Positions 1 to 9,068 of a stretch of DNA of 64,000 nucleotides are shown one piece after another. The stretch is from Paenibacillus pinihumi DSM 23905 = JCM 16419 (lineage in GTDB: Bacteria; Bacillota; Bacilli; Paenibacillales; Paenibacillaceae): NCBI RefSeq assembly GCF_000422505.1, contig NZ_KE383865.1:158726-222725 (forward strand). The letters are read 5' to 3'. Numbering within the stretch: the first letter of the stretch is position 1; the number at the start of each line of letters is the position of its first letter. Position numbers and translations under genes: made by a program. The notes under the pieces were generated by a model that saw only the letters and a program-made list of their open reading frames with translations, searched no databases and was not told the DNA's origin.

Positions 1-131
1 GGATATAAGGGAGCATGCGGAGCGCAACGGATTGGATACAAGACCGGCCTTCTTTTCCTGACAGAGAGTCACTTTCCTGGGTGAAAGCATAGGATAAGGA
101 AGACTACTCTGTATCAGAGAAGGGAAGAGCC

Positions 132-941
132 ATGAAAAAAAACAGGCGAAGCAAAATCAGCAAGCCAAGAAAGCCGCTTTTTTACACGGCGGACCCGCGC
201 ACCTCAGAGCTTAAATACCTGGATGAGCTGAAAAAAACGTCCGCAAACAGCAGCAAGGAGCAGCCGCCGCGCAAGCCGGTCATGATCCATTCCGTTGTCG
301 CGGATTATGAGACAACGAGGCAGAGTTCTCCGCAGGAGAAGCACCAGGTGAGCCGGACCTCCGCAGAGCCAAGCATCAAGATTATCGAGCATGCCATCAC
401 AACTACAGAGAATCAAAAGGCCGGCAGCACAACCATCGAAAAAGTTACCATCGGGGAAGCCAAGCTGGAGCAAGTGGAAAGCAAACTGCAAGCATCTCTT
501 ATCCCCATTCAGGAGCAGCCGCAAGATCATGGATTTAGCGATGCCGCAATACAGTCACGTTCCGTTGCAAATGAGACCAATGAAGAACAGGTGTTGTCCA
601 TGCAGGCACAGGCTGTACAGGCGGCAGACAATACCGCGAGCAATCCCGATGTATCCAACCTTCAACAGACCTCGGGGGGCGGCTACTGCTGTGGTGTCAC
701 TTCGTTTACGCTGCCGGACAGGGTCGACCGGATTCATGTGGGTCTCGTAATGCCGGATTCGTTCCGCTCCATGCTGGGCAGGAGTGCAAACTACGCGTTG
801 ACTGCCGCTTGTAATCAACCGGGCTGTCAGATTTTCATCGCCTCCAAATCTGCCGCGGGTGCCACTATTGCCATTGTACGCAATAAACAGGACGGCATCC
901 TGACAGGTGAGCTGAACTGGATTGCGGCCCGGGTACAATAA
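132..941 (+). CDS. Hypothetical protein with basic N-terminus, head of spore-glycan island
   Basis: 269 aa, family not recognised. The first 17 residues are basic (MKKNRRSKISKPRK), residues about 20-185 are polar, Glu/Gln/Ser-rich and probably disordered, and the last 75 or so residues look globular, starting at a CCGV motif and ending in a hydrophobic segment (GELNWIAARVQ). No signal peptide or membrane segment is visible. GAAGGGAAGAG lies just before the ATG and a strong terminator follows, so it looks monocistronic. The basic N-terminus resembles the tags on the glycosyltransferases downstream, which suggests a related location, but no function can be assigned. Confidence 0.7.
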   Translation: MKKNRRSKISKPRKPLFYTADPRTSELKYLDELKKTSANSSKEQPPRKPVMIHSVVADYETTRQSSPQEKHQVSRTSAEPSIKIIEHAITTTENQKAGSTTIEKVTIGEAKLEQVESKLQASLIPIQEQPQDHGFSDAAIQSRSVANETNEEQVLSMQAQAVQAADNTASNPDVSNLQQTSGGGYCCGVTSFTLPDRVDRIHVGLVMPDSFRSMLGRSANYALTAACNQPGCQIFIASKSAAGATIAIVRNKQDGILTGELNWIAARVQ

Positions 942-970
942 ATGCCAGATTGGGCAAATGAACATCAATC

Positions 971-1009
971 AGGTCTTTGCATCGTTATGATGCAAGGCCT
1001 GTTTTTTTT
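971..1009 (+). terminator. Rho-independent terminator
   Basis: AGGTCTTTGCATC pairs with GATGCAAGGCCT across a 5-nt loop, a 12-bp stem with one bulged T and one G-T pair, followed by eight T. It sits 30 nt after the preceding gene and separates it from the glycosyltransferase operon. The rest of the gap up to the next gene (1010-1325) shows no convincing gene. Confidence 0.85.
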
Positions 1010-1325
1010 ATCTCAAGCCGTGTAGCAGCCCACCCATATTCGTATCGGTTTTTATTGGCATCTGCCTTGTCCGTCATACCTGTATTCCTCAACGCCATGC
1101 GAACTGGCCGTCCGCCCGAAAAACCAAAGGCGAGAGTTCTCTCCGACCTGTACAAATGCCGTTGCGTGGAATAAGCACTGGCATACAATGACTCGTATAA
1201 GTACATTTCAAAAAGTGCCTATTCCGCAAGTCGGAATGGCTTTGAAGAACGGAAGGCTAGTCGGACTTTATGTGCAATTCAAGTGATAAGCCGGGATATG
1301 CCGGCCCGGGCCAGGAGGTGATGAT

Positions 1326-2162
1326 ATGCGCAAAACGGCGGCAAAACGAAGCGGAGCTGTATCGAGCAAAGGGCGTTCCTCTACTTTGCTGCGGAGAGGC
1401 TCCCGTTTGACTATTGTGAACTCTGAAGATCCGCTTGTATCGGTAATTATTCCTTATATGAATGAAAAACGGCTGATCCGCCGAATTATTCGCGAGGCCA
1501 GAGCCGTCCACCCAAGGACGGAAGTAATTATCGTTGCCAACGGCTCCACCAGGGAATCACTGCGTACAGTGCTAGGCAGTGGAGCCAAGGTGCTCGTATA
1601 CAATGAAAGGCTGGGCCATGATGTAGGCCGCAGCATTGGCGCTCAGGCAGCATATGGGGAGGCATTGTTGTTTATCGATGCTGATATGGTGATTTCATCT
1701 GCACGGCTGCGACCCTTTGTGCAGGCAGTACTATCCGGGTCGGCCGATGTTGCGCTGAACGACTATTCCGGCCCTACCGGGAAGTTGGAGGTGCACCGTG
1801 TAGTCTTGGCCAAACATGCCCTGAATGCCATGCTGGGCCAGGAGTCGCTGAAGGGCGCTTCCTTGACTGCGATCCCTCATGCCATTAGCCGCAAGGGGCT
1901 CGCAGCTGTTGGTCCGGAATCTCTTCTGGTCCCTCCACTGGCTCAGGCCAAGGCCATCCAGTTTGGATTAAAGGTGAAAGCCGTTCATTCGGTACAGGTA
2001 GGCAAGCTGAATCCGATTCGAAGAAAGCGCGAGAAGCAATTCTCACTGGCCTCGGTTATTGTTGGAGACCATCTGGAAGCGTTGGATTGGTGGACTGGTG
2101 CTACGGATGATCGCGGGGGGATGGAGGATTTCAGCAGGAAACGTCATATTCTGGGGGGATAA
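1326..2162 (+). CDS. Family 2 glycosyltransferase with basic N-terminus
   Basis: 278 aa. Residues 1-28 are Arg/Lys/Ser-rich; a GT-A fold starts near residue 37 (VSVIIPYMNEKRL), with the nucleotide-sugar acidic motif LLFIDAD near 116-120, then DVALND and an IPHAISRK segment. GT2 enzymes transfer a sugar from an NDP-sugar to an acceptor; donor and acceptor here are unknown. An AGGAGGTG site lies 5 nt before the ATG. It is first in a tight operon and is a paralogue of the next gene (shared VGRSIGA/VGRALGA, ALND and IPHA segments). No membrane segment, so a cytoplasmic or spore-associated enzyme is likely. Confidence 0.85.
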   Translation: MRKTAAKRSGAVSSKGRSSTLLRRGSRLTIVNSEDPLVSVIIPYMNEKRLIRRIIREARAVHPRTEVIIVANGSTRESLRTVLGSGAKVLVYNERLGHDVGRSIGAQAAYGEALLFIDADMVISSARLRPFVQAVLSGSADVALNDYSGPTGKLEVHRVVLAKHALNAMLGQESLKGASLTAIPHAISRKGLAAVGPESLLVPPLAQAKAIQFGLKVKAVHSVQVGKLNPIRRKREKQFSLASVIVGDHLEALDWWTGATDDRGGMEDFSRKRHILGG

Positions 2163-2163
2163 G

Positions 2164-3396
2164 ATGGCTACGCTGGCGAAAAAACAGCCTGGAGCAAGAC
2201 ACATCTCTCCCGGCAAAAAATCGACGGTTCGCAGCTCATCCGGCTCGATGCCGTCCCGGATAAGAGGTTCCAGGGGCGGCAGTTCCGCAGCTTCCGGACC
2301 GGCAGGGACGGCTTCACGCAAGCGCCGCCGTGGTTCAACCGGAACTGCGCTGCGAAGTCAGGGAGGCTGGTATAAGAGAGGGAAGCTGTCAAAGGCAGCA
2401 TTCCGGGCTGCGTATGCTTTGGGCCAGGCAAGTGCGCGGGAGCTAAAGCAGGAGCAGCAAGAAGGCGGGAGACAGCAGTTGCTCAAGAACGGCTCGCAGA
2501 TCAGCCAGACCATGAATGCTGCCTTCAGCAAAAGTAGGGCGGGAAGGCGCGATGCTTCCTTCTCCGCGATTTTACGTGAGGGAGCTGCATTCCGCAATGG
2601 CTTCATGGATGCATGGGGAGAAGGATTGGCCATGACTCCTTATGTACTGCTGCCGCTAAGAGGGACGGCAGCTGCAGTTGTAACAGTATGCAATGAGGAG
2701 GATTCAATCCGCCAGGTGTTGCATGAGCTGAAACTGCTGCCGCTGACCGATATCATTGTGGTCATTAATGGCTGCACGGATCATAGCTTTAAATATACCA
2801 TGGAGTTTGAAGGTGTTACTGTGATCCATGAGCCTGAGGCGCTGGGGCTGGATGTGGGCCGCGCGCTTGGTGCCAAATTAACGAAGGCTGATACTGTATT
2901 GTTTGTAGACGGCGATTTTCCCGTCTCTGCCTGGCAGCTTGCTCCTTTCCTGCTTGCTGTGGATCAGGGAGTGGATGTCGCGTTAAATGATGTTACCCCT
3001 TATCTTGGGGCTTTTAAATACTGGGATGCTGTTTCCCGTGTGAAACAATTTTTAAATTGTTCGCTGGACCGTCCCGATCTGGTCACGAATTCAATGACGT
3101 GTATCCCTCACGCATTGTCACGGCGGGCGCTGGATACAATCGGAGAGAGTACGCTTGCCGTACCTCCCAAAGCACAAGCTGCTGCTCTGGCGGCCCCGCT
3201 GAAGGTTCAGGCAAGCGCTAGTATAAATGTCTTTATGAAAAACCGGCGTCGTAATCAAAACGTTGGCTCAGGCAATCCGGTAGCCCGCCTGATTATTGGT
3301 GATCATATTGAAGCATTAAAAAGTATTCAGCGCAAGCAGGGGTCCAGATTGTCCTTTGCGGACCGGGTAAGGCGCAGAAGTCAGGCAGGGGGATGA
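2164..3396 (+). CDS. Family 2 glycosyltransferase with long polybasic N-terminal extension
   Basis: 410 aa from the ATG 1 nt after the preceding stop (GGGGG just upstream); an in-frame start at 2059 would overlap the previous gene by about 100 nt and is less likely. Residues 1-75 are Lys/Arg/Ser/Gly-rich with an SRKRRRGS stretch, residues 80-160 hold Ala/Gly/Gln helices (AAYALGQASARE, FRNGFMDAWGEG), and the GT2 domain begins near 177 (AAVVTVCNEEDSIRQ) with the acidic motif LFVDGD near 248-251. It resembles the upstream GT2 in its catalytic half. Substrate unknown. The extension belongs to the polybasic tags seen throughout this island. Confidence 0.85.
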   Translation: MATLAKKQPGARHISPGKKSTVRSSSGSMPSRIRGSRGGSSAASGPAGTASRKRRRGSTGTALRSQGGWYKRGKLSKAAFRAAYALGQASARELKQEQQEGGRQQLLKNGSQISQTMNAAFSKSRAGRRDASFSAILREGAAFRNGFMDAWGEGLAMTPYVLLPLRGTAAAVVTVCNEEDSIRQVLHELKLLPLTDIIVVINGCTDHSFKYTMEFEGVTVIHEPEALGLDVGRALGAKLTKADTVLFVDGDFPVSAWQLAPFLLAVDQGVDVALNDVTPYLGAFKYWDAVSRVKQFLNCSLDRPDLVTNSMTCIPHALSRRALDTIGESTLAVPPKAQAAALAAPLKVQASASINVFMKNRRRNQNVGSGNPVARLIIGDHIEALKSIQRKQGSRLSFADRVRRRSQAGG

Positions 3397-3400
3397 ATTT

Positions 3401-4147
3401 ATGCAGTTGACGAGCATTGTAATACCAACATACAACAAACTTCCCCTTCTTCAGCAGGCTGTTGCAGCTATTCGCACCTACACACGTATGGATGAGACTC
3501 CCTATGAGATTGTTGTAGCAGACAATGGCTCCCAAGACGGCACTGTCGAGTGGTGCAGGCAGGAGGGCCTGAGATTTGTGGCCTTGCCATATAATGCAGG
3601 CTTTCCTGTTGCCTGCAACAAGGGGATGAGAATGGCATCCGGGGACTTTTTTCTGCTTTTGAATAATGATGTGACTGTCACAAACAATTGGCTCCCCAAC
3701 TTGCATCGGGCATTGGCATCAGATTCCAGAATCGGAATTGTTGGCCCTGTCTCCAATTTTGTCAGCGGCAAACAGCAGGTTGAATGCTCATTTAGAACCA
3801 TGGAGGAGTTTCAGCAGCTGGCAGCCTCGGTAAATGTACCGGATTCCCGCAAGTGGGAGGAGACAGAGCGTCTGGTTGGATTTTGCCTGCTCTTTTCCAG
3901 AGCATTTTACCAGCAAATCGGCGAGCTTGATGAATGCTTTTCACCGGGGCATTATGAGGATGATGACTTATGCTTCCGGGCACGAAAGATGGGTTACAGG
4001 CTGCTGTTCTGCCGTGATGTTCTCATTCACCACATCGGAAGCGCCAGCTTTAAGAATCAGGATACAGCCGGGCTGCAGGAATTGCTGCAGCGAAACCGGA
4101 AGTTATTTATGGAAAAATGGCAGATCGATCCCCATATTTATATTTAA
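3401..4147 (+). CDS. Family 2 glycosyltransferase (rhamnosyltransferase-like)
   Basis: 248 aa, a nearly bare GT2 domain without the polybasic extension. It begins MQLTSIVIPTYN, has the nucleotide-binding DNGSQDGT stretch, the LLLNNDVTVTNNWL acidic motif near residues 83-96, and the late GHYEDDDLCFRARKMGY segment that supplies the catalytic acidic cluster in rhamnosyltransferase-like GT2 enzymes. The start is 4 nt after the upstream stop. The catalytic part of the gene at 7017 is a clear paralogue. A rhamnosyl or related 6-deoxyhexose donor is a guess from family resemblance and from the adjacent rmlAB genes. Confidence 0.85.
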   Translation: MQLTSIVIPTYNKLPLLQQAVAAIRTYTRMDETPYEIVVADNGSQDGTVEWCRQEGLRFVALPYNAGFPVACNKGMRMASGDFFLLLNNDVTVTNNWLPNLHRALASDSRIGIVGPVSNFVSGKQQVECSFRTMEEFQQLAASVNVPDSRKWEETERLVGFCLLFSRAFYQQIGELDECFSPGHYEDDDLCFRARKMGYRLLFCRDVLIHHIGSASFKNQDTAGLQELLQRNRKLFMEKWQIDPHIYI

Positions 4148-4221
4148 TTGTGCTCTGATTCGTTTTAATCCACTGCTCGGCAAATCGGCCGGTCAGAGGT
4201 TTATGTTTGGGAGGGATGGTT

Positions 4222-4950
4222 TTGAAGGCAGTTATTTTGGCCGGGGGAACTGGAACCCGGCTGCGTCCTTTAACAAGTTACTTAAACAAGCATATGCTGC
4301 CCGTGGGCAAATATCCGATGATTCTTTATTCGATCCGCAAGCTGAAGGAAGCTGGAATAACGGACATTGAGCTTGTGACTGGAAGAAGCAGTGCAGGCTT
4401 GTTTACAGAATTTTTAGGAAGCGGCCGTGATGAGGGTGTTTCCCTGACCTACCGTATCCAGGAGGAGGCTGGCGGCATAGCGGAGGCGCTCAAACTGGCG
4501 GAGCCATTTGTCGGGTCGTCCCCCAAGTTTGTCATGCTGCTCGGCGATAATTTGTTTGAAGAGCCGCTCACAGCTCACATTGAGGCCTTCGGCGAACTGG
4601 AGGAGGGAGCAATGGTGCTCCTCAAGCAGGTTCCAGACCCTCACCGTTACGGTGTGCCGGAATTTGATGCAGGGGGCGAGACCATTGTCTCCATTACGGA
4701 GAAACCGGCTGATCCCAAGTCCAATTTTTGTGTGACCGGAATTTATATGTACGATTCATCCGTCTTCTCATTTATCGACCAGATCAAGCCTTCCCGGCGG
4801 GGGGAACTGGAGATTACCGACGTAAATAATGCTTATGCTTCAAAAGGACAGCTCCGTTTCCGCACGCTGGCAGGCTGGTGGACGGATGCGGGCACATTTG
4901 ATTCCCTTCATGAGGCGGCCAGCCGATTAAGAGAGGGGGAACCGGAATGA
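4222..4950 (+). CDS. rmlA: Glucose-1-phosphate thymidylyltransferase, SpsI/RmlA type
   Basis: 242 aa if translation begins at TTG 4222, giving the canonical MKAVILAGGTGTRLRPLT; GGGAGGG at 4209-4215 is 6 nt upstream, while the ATG at 4216 touches the site and is less likely. The nucleotidyltransferase signature, the substrate segment MLLGDNLFEEPL, the VPDPHRYGVPEFD region and ITEKPADPKSNFC are all present. It makes dTDP-glucose from dTTP and glucose 1-phosphate. The length matches the short SpsI-type enzymes rather than the 290-aa RmlA. It overlaps rmlB by 4 nt, so the pair should be co-translated. Confidence 0.9.
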   Translation: MKAVILAGGTGTRLRPLTSYLNKHMLPVGKYPMILYSIRKLKEAGITDIELVTGRSSAGLFTEFLGSGRDEGVSLTYRIQEEAGGIAEALKLAEPFVGSSPKFVMLLGDNLFEEPLTAHIEAFGELEEGAMVLLKQVPDPHRYGVPEFDAGGETIVSITEKPADPKSNFCVTGIYMYDSSVFSFIDQIKPSRRGELEITDVNNAYASKGQLRFRTLAGWWTDAGTFDSLHEAASRLREGEPE

Positions 4951-5957
4951 GTACCTCAAAGCTTCTTGTAACCGGAGGCCTTGGGTTCATTGGCAGTAAT
5001 TTTATCCGGTATATGCTTAAACGGTATCCTGGCGTCTCCATTGTAAATTTCGACGCGCTGACTTATGCGGGCAATCCGGATAATCTGCAGACATTTGAAT
5101 CCGATCCCCGCTATCGCTTTGTCCATGCGGATCTGACAGATGCAGGAGGGGTCGCTCAAGAGGTGGCTCAAGGGTACGATGCCATTATTCACTTTGCCGC
5201 GGAGTCCCATGTGGATCGCAGCATAGCGGACCCGGGACGCTTCGTTCAGGCGAATGTAGTCGGCACCCATCACCTGTTGGAGGCTGCCCGCAAATATGGT
5301 ATTCCACGTGTAATCCATATATCTACGGATGAGGTATACGGTTCGCTTGAGGCTAATGATCCGGGTTTTACGGAGCTGACCCCTCTTGCGCCCAACAGCC
5401 CATACTCAGCCAGCAAGGCATCCTCCGATTTGTTGGCCCGTGCGGCCTACCATACGTATGGTCTGCCTGTCATTATTACCCGTTGTTCCAACAATTACGG
5501 TCCATACCAATATCCGGAGAAGCTGATACCGACCATTATTACGAAAGCCATGGCCGGCCAGCCAATCCCTGTATATGGAGACGGACTCAACGTAAGAGAT
5601 TGGCTTCATGTAGAGGATCATTGTGCTGCCATAGATTTGGTTCTCCAACACGGGACTCCTGGTGAGGTCTACAATATTGGCGGGGAAAATGAGCGTACGA
5701 ACCTTCAAGTTGTTAAGAGCATATTGCAGACACTGGGTAAATCGGAAGAATTGATCACATTCGTCAAAGACCGTCTTGGCCATGACAGAAGATATGCCAT
5801 TGACGCATCAAAAATAAAATCAGAGCTTGGATGGCAGCCAGAGATAGCCTTTGAGGAAGGGATCAAGACGACGGTAGATTGGTATGTTCACCACCAGGAC
5901 TGGTTGAGCGCCATTATCACACGGCAGGAACGGATTAACGGCAAGGGGTTGAGCTGA
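4947..5957 (+). CDS. rmlB: dTDP-glucose 4,6-dehydratase
   Basis: 336 aa extended SDR. The Rossmann motif GGLGFIGSNF opens the protein, followed by FDALTYAGN, HFAAESHVDRSI, the TDEVYG catalytic segment, YSASKA (Tyr-x3-Lys) and TRCSNNYGPYQ(Y)PEKLIP, all diagnostic of RmlB. It converts dTDP-glucose to dTDP-4-keto-6-deoxyglucose. ATGA overlap with the upstream rmlA and a 1-nt overlap with the following gene. No rmlC or typical rmlD is found in the window, so the final sugar is open. Confidence 0.95.
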   Translation: MSTSKLLVTGGLGFIGSNFIRYMLKRYPGVSIVNFDALTYAGNPDNLQTFESDPRYRFVHADLTDAGGVAQEVAQGYDAIIHFAAESHVDRSIADPGRFVQANVVGTHHLLEAARKYGIPRVIHISTDEVYGSLEANDPGFTELTPLAPNSPYSASKASSDLLARAAYHTYGLPVIITRCSNNYGPYQYPEKLIPTIITKAMAGQPIPVYGDGLNVRDWLHVEDHCAAIDLVLQHGTPGEVYNIGGENERTNLQVVKSILQTLGKSEELITFVKDRLGHDRRYAIDASKIKSELGWQPEIAFEEGIKTTVDWYVHHQDWLSAIITRQERINGKGLS

Positions 5958-6985
5958 TGAAACGGCGGGCCCGGCGCAAAGTATCCTCTTTGAGTGTCCG
6001 CATCAAGAGCGGATCGAGAAAATCATTGCAGAAGCGGCAGACTGGCAGCAGGGGCAGGAAAATCGTATCGGCTGCTGGCGGAGCCAGAACGAGAAGGAGG
6101 CGGGAACCTGCTGCTGCACCTTCGATGCAGGAGCAGCCAGCAGCGGAAATGTCGTCCTTGCAGCAGCATTATCTGGAGGAAGGCCGGCAACTGGGGCGTT
6201 ATGAGGGAGGGGAGGAACTGCTTGAGAGGGCGGTTCCTGCCGATCTTCTGCTCCCCGAGATTACGCTGGAGGAAATCATCAAGGCAGGCATAATGTCGAT
6301 TCAAGACCGATGTATGCCGCTGCTTAATGTCCAGCAAGTCTATGACAGGCTTCACCAGGCCATGGAACAAAAAAGCCCCTGTTCAGTTGTAAGATTGGGT
6401 GATGGGGAATTGCTCGCCTTGGCCCAGGATACGGTCTACAGTACGGAGCAGGTAGCAGCAGAGGGAAGCTTTTTGTCTTATGCGGGAATCCAAGTGCCGG
6501 ATCTCTCTGCCAGAGATACATTATCACATGCCATCCGGTCAGCAGATATCATTGGGGTACCGTTATCCCGGCAGAAAAACTATCATCCGCTTCTGCACCC
6601 GGTTTTAAGAGCCCATCATATTGAACTGAATGAGCAGCATACCACCTCTTCAACCATTAACTACAGTCTGCAGCAGACTGGCATGCTGCAATCCCTGATC
6701 CGCAGCCGTTCACTTCTGCTTATTGGCAATGCAGCGCCTGAGCTGGCTCAGGTAATGACGGTGCTCGGCTACAGGGTTAGCGGCGTAATCGCACCGGTTA
6801 ACGGATTTGCAGATATAGACCGGGTCATCGGAGAAGCCAGCGGGCATTCATTTGATCTTGCCCTTGTGTCCGCAGGCATTCCTGCCGTCGTGATCACTTG
6901 GCGGATTGCAGCGGAGCTTGGCAAGGCTGCCCTGGACTTCGGGCATCTAGCTAATTTTATATCAAGCGGACAAATGTCTATATAG
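5957..6985 (+). CDS. GT-D fold glycosyltransferase with polybasic N-terminus
   Basis: 342 aa. Residues 1-55 are extremely basic (MKRRARRKVSSLSVRIKSGS, then TRRRRE), and residues 65-80 carry YLEEGRQLGRYEGGEE, a Gly-spaced variant of the island's GY tag. The catalytic part begins near 135 with CSVVRLGDGELLAL, the R-x-GDGE signature of the GT-D (DUF1792-like) family, followed by DIIGVPLSRQKNY and a Rossmann-like LLLIGNAAPEL segment. Members transfer hexoses in surface glycan or glycoprotein assembly; the substrate here is unknown. Overlaps rmlB by one base. Confidence 0.75.
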   Translation: MKRRARRKVSSLSVRIKSGSRKSLQKRQTGSRGRKIVSAAGGARTRRRREPAAAPSMQEQPAAEMSSLQQHYLEEGRQLGRYEGGEELLERAVPADLLLPEITLEEIIKAGIMSIQDRCMPLLNVQQVYDRLHQAMEQKSPCSVVRLGDGELLALAQDTVYSTEQVAAEGSFLSYAGIQVPDLSARDTLSHAIRSADIIGVPLSRQKNYHPLLHPVLRAHHIELNEQHTTSSTINYSLQQTGMLQSLIRSRSLLLIGNAAPELAQVMTVLGYRVSGVIAPVNGFADIDRVIGEASGHSFDLALVSAGIPAVVITWRIAAELGKAALDFGHLANFISSGQMSI

Positions 6986-7016
6986 ATTTGGAATGCTCAG
7001 GAAGGAGGAGAGCCAG

Positions 7017-8585
7017 ATGGACCCGAAGAAGCAAAGCACGAACGGGCTGAACCGGCCGGAACTACCGAAATTGCCGAAACTGCACCAGTCCAGCCCGCTC
7101 AATCCCAAGCCCAAGCAAATAGAAAAGCAAAAGTCAAAATCAAAGCAAAAACTAAAATCAAAGCAAAAACTAAAACCAAAGCAAAAGCAGCATCGCTTAA
7201 AACCCAAGCGGACCAAACAACCTGTACAAGTGCAAACGGAGCAGGAATTGAACTCGCCACAGCCTCAGACGGCTGCTACAGCCTATCAGTCAGGCTATCA
7301 AACAGGCTATGAGGCGGGGGTAGCAGCGGGATCTGGCAGCTATGGAAGCTATTTTAACGGAACAAGTATTATTATTCCGAGCTATAATCAGGGAGAGTAC
7401 TTAAAGCTTTGTATAGATAGCATCATTCAGCATACCCGACTGCCCTATGAGATTATTGTCGTGGACAATGCTTCTGAAGATGGAACTGCAGATTATTTGC
7501 ACAGCATGGCAGGACGTGTCCGCTACCGGATACTGGAGGAGAACCGCGGTTTTTCTGGGGCGGTGAATACAGGTTTAATGATGGCCAAGGGCATGAGGAT
7601 GCTGCTGCTGAATAACGACACACTGGTCACGGAGAACTGGCTGGAAAATATGATGGCTTGTCTCGACAGTGACAGTCGCATTGGTATGGTCGGGCCGGTC
7701 ACCAACTTCATCAGCGGGCTGCAGAAGGTCGATGTTCCGTACACCAAGGTTGAGGATATGCCAGCATTCGCCATCCAAAACAATAGATCTGATCCTTCCC
7801 GATGGCAGCGTGTAGACCGGCTGACCGGATTTTGTCTTCTATTCCGGCGTTCACTGTGGGAGAGGACAGGATATTTCGACGAAGGCTATCAAATCGGAAA
7901 TTATGAGGATGATGATTATAATATTCGCGTCAGGCTGCAGGGGTATACGCTGGTTATCGCCCGTGACGCCTTTATCCATCACTTTGGGAGTGTCAGCATG
8001 AAGGCTTTGGGGGAACAGAAGTTCCTTCAGGTCAATGCGATTAATGAGCAGTACTTCTTGAACAAATGGGGAAATCCAAATGAACTGGTTCAGCATATAA
8101 GGGAGCTGAAAGCGGAGCATCACCCGGACGGGCAGGTCACATATCCTGTTCCCCTTGCCAGTAGTGAAGCAGGTTTTCAGCCGCAGTATGTTTTGATTAA
8201 AGGGCTGGGGGATACCTTATACTGGCTGGAGCACGGACACCGCAGGCCAGTTGAGGCAGCAGAGGGCCAGCAGCTTCCGATCCAGGCATTCCGAATCCCG
8301 GTAGTGGATTTAATACGCTGGCCGATTGGTGAGAAAATAACAGCTTCTCAGGTACAGGAGAAATGGCAGCATGAAAATTCCCCCAATGAGGGGCAGCTTG
8401 TTTCATCAGCCGGACGGTTATATTGGCTGGAGCAGGGTATACGCCGCAGGATCGTGAGCGGGCTCGCAGCATCCATGTGGGGGATTAACAGTAAATCGTC
8501 TGTTCAGATGGATGAATCTGACCTGCTTCATTGGCCGGAAGGACTGCCGGTCATCGCACCTGTCAAAATGGTGCAAAGGTTATAA
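7017..8585 (+). CDS. Family 2 glycosyltransferase with Lys/Gln-repeat N-terminus and C-terminal YWLE repeats
   Basis: 522 aa from ATG 7017, which has AAGGAGG 8 nt upstream; the in-frame ATG at 6993 lacks a site. Order: Lys/Gln low-complexity block (about 20-65, repeats of KSKQKLK), a GY repeat (YQSGYQTGYEAGVAAG, about 85-100), GT2 domain from about 119 (IIIPSYNQGEYL) with LLLNNDTLVTENWL near 198 and GNYEDDDYNIRVRLQGY near 296, then two related repeats of about 45 residues (LYWLEHGHRRP and LYWLEQGIRRR). The catalytic part is a paralogue of the GT2 at 3401. The repeats also occur once in the GT4 at 15271. Last gene of the first operon; a hairpin follows. Confidence 0.85.
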   Translation: MDPKKQSTNGLNRPELPKLPKLHQSSPLNPKPKQIEKQKSKSKQKLKSKQKLKPKQKQHRLKPKRTKQPVQVQTEQELNSPQPQTAATAYQSGYQTGYEAGVAAGSGSYGSYFNGTSIIIPSYNQGEYLKLCIDSIIQHTRLPYEIIVVDNASEDGTADYLHSMAGRVRYRILEENRGFSGAVNTGLMMAKGMRMLLLNNDTLVTENWLENMMACLDSDSRIGMVGPVTNFISGLQKVDVPYTKVEDMPAFAIQNNRSDPSRWQRVDRLTGFCLLFRRSLWERTGYFDEGYQIGNYEDDDYNIRVRLQGYTLVIARDAFIHHFGSVSMKALGEQKFLQVNAINEQYFLNKWGNPNELVQHIRELKAEHHPDGQVTYPVPLASSEAGFQPQYVLIKGLGDTLYWLEHGHRRPVEAAEGQQLPIQAFRIPVVDLIRWPIGEKITASQVQEKWQHENSPNEGQLVSSAGRLYWLEQGIRRRIVSGLAASMWGINSKSSVQMDESDLLHWPEGLPVIAPVKMVQRL

Positions 8586-8590
8586 CTTTA

Positions 8591-8622
8591 AGGCCCGGAA
8601 CGTTTGCGTTCCGGGCCTTAAT
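8591..8622 (+). terminator. Strong hairpin at end of first glycosyltransferase operon
   Basis: AGGCCCGGAACG and CGTTCCGGGCCT form a perfect 12-bp stem with a TTTG loop directly after the stop codon. The tail is TAAT rather than a T run; AAAG precedes the stem on the other side. Probably a terminator or mRNA-stabilising hairpin. Confidence 0.6.
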
Positions 8623-8699
8623 ACGGTCTGACCCAGAGTAGCACCTCCATTAATTGTGCATATGCTGTACTAGACGGGTAGACGGGGAGGGACGCAAAG

Positions 8700-8987
8700 A
8701 TGCAGCGTAAGGTCGATGAGATTATTGAACATCTGTCCAACTCACATCAGCAGCTTGCCCGCGTATTGGAAGCCAAAAGGCATGTGGCGGTTCGGATGTC
8801 GCAGATTGTACATGACATACCGGACCAGCATCCAGAATTGGATGGGTTCGACGGGTTGGTGGATAGTGCTCAGGTTGTCTCCAAAAGCGTTGTTTCGTAT
8901 TTAAATAGTCTGGCAGATTTACAAGAAACAATTGCTGATAACCTGTCGCATGTTATGAAGGAGCTGGCTTCCCAGGAAGAGGAATAA
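8700..8987 (+). CDS. Small helical protein, paralogue 1 of 3
   Basis: 95 aa, family not recognised. It is almost wholly predicted helix with heptad-like hydrophobics (IIEHLSNSHQQLARVLEAKRHV) and an acidic end (ELASQEEE). GGGGAGGG lies just before the ATG at the proper distance. The next two small genes encode proteins of the same style (a run of L/I/V with an A(R)ILEAK or ARILN core near residue 20-25), so this looks like a local three-gene expansion. No signal peptide, membrane segment or cysteines. Lying within the glycan island suggests a structural or adaptor role, which is inference only. Confidence 0.7.
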   Translation: MQRKVDEIIEHLSNSHQQLARVLEAKRHVAVRMSQIVHDIPDQHPELDGFDGLVDSAQVVSKSVVSYLNSLADLQETIADNLSHVMKELASQEEE

Positions 8988-9068
8988 AGCAGATGGAGAA
9001 CTCCTACAGACTGGACTGAATTAGATAGTAGGAGCGATTACACAGTTGACTGCTTGACTATCACCATG

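Noticed and set aside
88-96. CATAGGATA upstream of the first gene as a sigma-K -10 box
   Set aside because: The only AC upstream is 15 nt away instead of 16-17, and such short motifs turn up by chance.
977-1174. 65-aa plus-strand frame between the first gene and the GT operon
   Set aside because: It starts inside a terminator stem, has no ribosome site and no protein-like composition.
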